Below, one piece after another: positions 5,383 to 5,575 of a stretch of DNA of 5,575 nucleotides. The DNA comes from Verrucomicrobiia bacterium. GTDB taxonomy: Bacteria > Verrucomicrobiota > Verrucomicrobiia > Limisphaerales > JAUIHU01. Position 1 is the stretch's first letter. Every line of letters begins with the position of its first letter. Position numbers and translations under genes: made by a program. Below the pieces are notes generated by a model, which worked only from the letters and a program-made list of their open reading frames with translations, made no database searches and was not told the DNA's origin. The stretch is from contig JAUIHU010000342.1 in the NCBI GenBank assembly GCA_030432175.1, positions 1 to 5,575 of the forward strand, in the 5' to 3' direction.

Positions 5383-5575
5383 GTGAAGGCAAATCCGGAA
5401 AATCTATTTTGTTTTATATCCCTGCCCTGTCTTGGCGCTGCTCTTTGGTTTGGATCTCTCAATGTGCTCACAACCGGTGCATTTGCGCTCGAAGCTCCAG
5501 ACATCCAGGCCACACGGCAGGGTTTGCAATCTGTGAAGATGCCGTTGGACCCTCAGTTTTTCAATTATCACAGTC
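5383..5575 (+). CDS. Exported protein of unknown function, N-terminal fragment
   Basis: An open frame from GTG 5383 runs off the right edge, showing 64 residues. After a short n-region (K2) comes a long hydrophobic stretch, about residues 8-35 (FCFISLPCLGAALWFG and onward), ending in AFA|LEAPD, a good signal peptidase I site after residue 35. The mature start, LEAPDIQATRQGLQSVKMPL, is polar; I do not recognise a family. The in-frame stop at 5359 and lack of an ATG make GTG 5383 the best start, but no clear Shine-Dalgarno sequence precedes it. In-frame GTG 5464 would remove most of the signal peptide. A strong promoter match lies 70-100 bp upstream. The coding call rests on the signal-peptide-like N-terminus and the uninterrupted frame; the export prediction is an inference. 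Confidence 0.62.
   Translation, partial: MKANPENLFCFISLPCLGAALWFGSLNVLTTGAFALEAPDIQATRQGLQSVKMPLDPQFFNYHS

Noticed and set aside
1..5575. CRISPR array, insertion sequence, tRNA gene or toxin-antitoxin pair
   Set aside because: There are no regularly spaced repeats, no transposase frame or terminal inverted repeats, no cloverleaf, and no small paired genes beyond shadow frames.

Overview
The window looks like a piece of a Planctomycetes-Verrucomicrobia-type chromosome, with Verrucomicrobiota slightly favoured. The main clue is the gene entering at the left edge. It starts a 'planctomycete cytochrome C' (PSC1) protein with a CxxCH haem motif, a family expanded in that superphylum. The secreted xylose-isomerase-like TIM-barrel protein and the moderate GC content fit, but neither fixes the taxon. 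The assignment is inferred from protein character only.

Layout. Positions 3026 down to 1 hold a leftward run of four genes: a secreted TIM-barrel protein (3026-2142), UDP-glucuronate decarboxylase / UDP-xylose synthase (2050-1103), a HisJ-like PHP-domain phosphoesterase (1083-280) and the PSC1 cytochrome-domain protein (254-1, cut by the window edge). The gaps are 91, 19 and 25 bp, so the last three very likely share a transcript and the first may too. A rightward gene for a lipoprotein retropepsin-like aspartic protease (3075-3611) diverges from the TIM-barrel gene across only 48 bp. It then converges, across 46 bp, on a leftward GntP-family gluconate/organic-acid permease gene (5121-3658). 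I see no stem plus T-run terminator in the convergent gap. The right end (5122-5382) is an intergenic region, followed by the 5' end of a rightward gene for an exported protein I cannot name (5383 to the edge).

How the genes work together. UXS makes UDP-xylose for surface polysaccharide or glycan. The PHP enzyme probably removes a phosphate from a small metabolite. The TIM-barrel, PSC1, protease and right-edge proteins carry export signals, and the permease imports a sugar acid or hydroxy acid. The theme is envelope and carbohydrate handling, but no single pathway ties all the genes together and no known defence or mobile system is present.

The most unusual stretch is 5122-5382. A roughly 100-bp GC-rich island (60% GC by hand count, against about 31-32% on either side) contains short inverted repeats and a near-consensus rightward promoter with a dyad inside its spacer. 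It is flanked by direct repeats and palindromes. It could be a dispersed intergenic repeat, a small structured RNA, or simply the control region of the right-edge gene.
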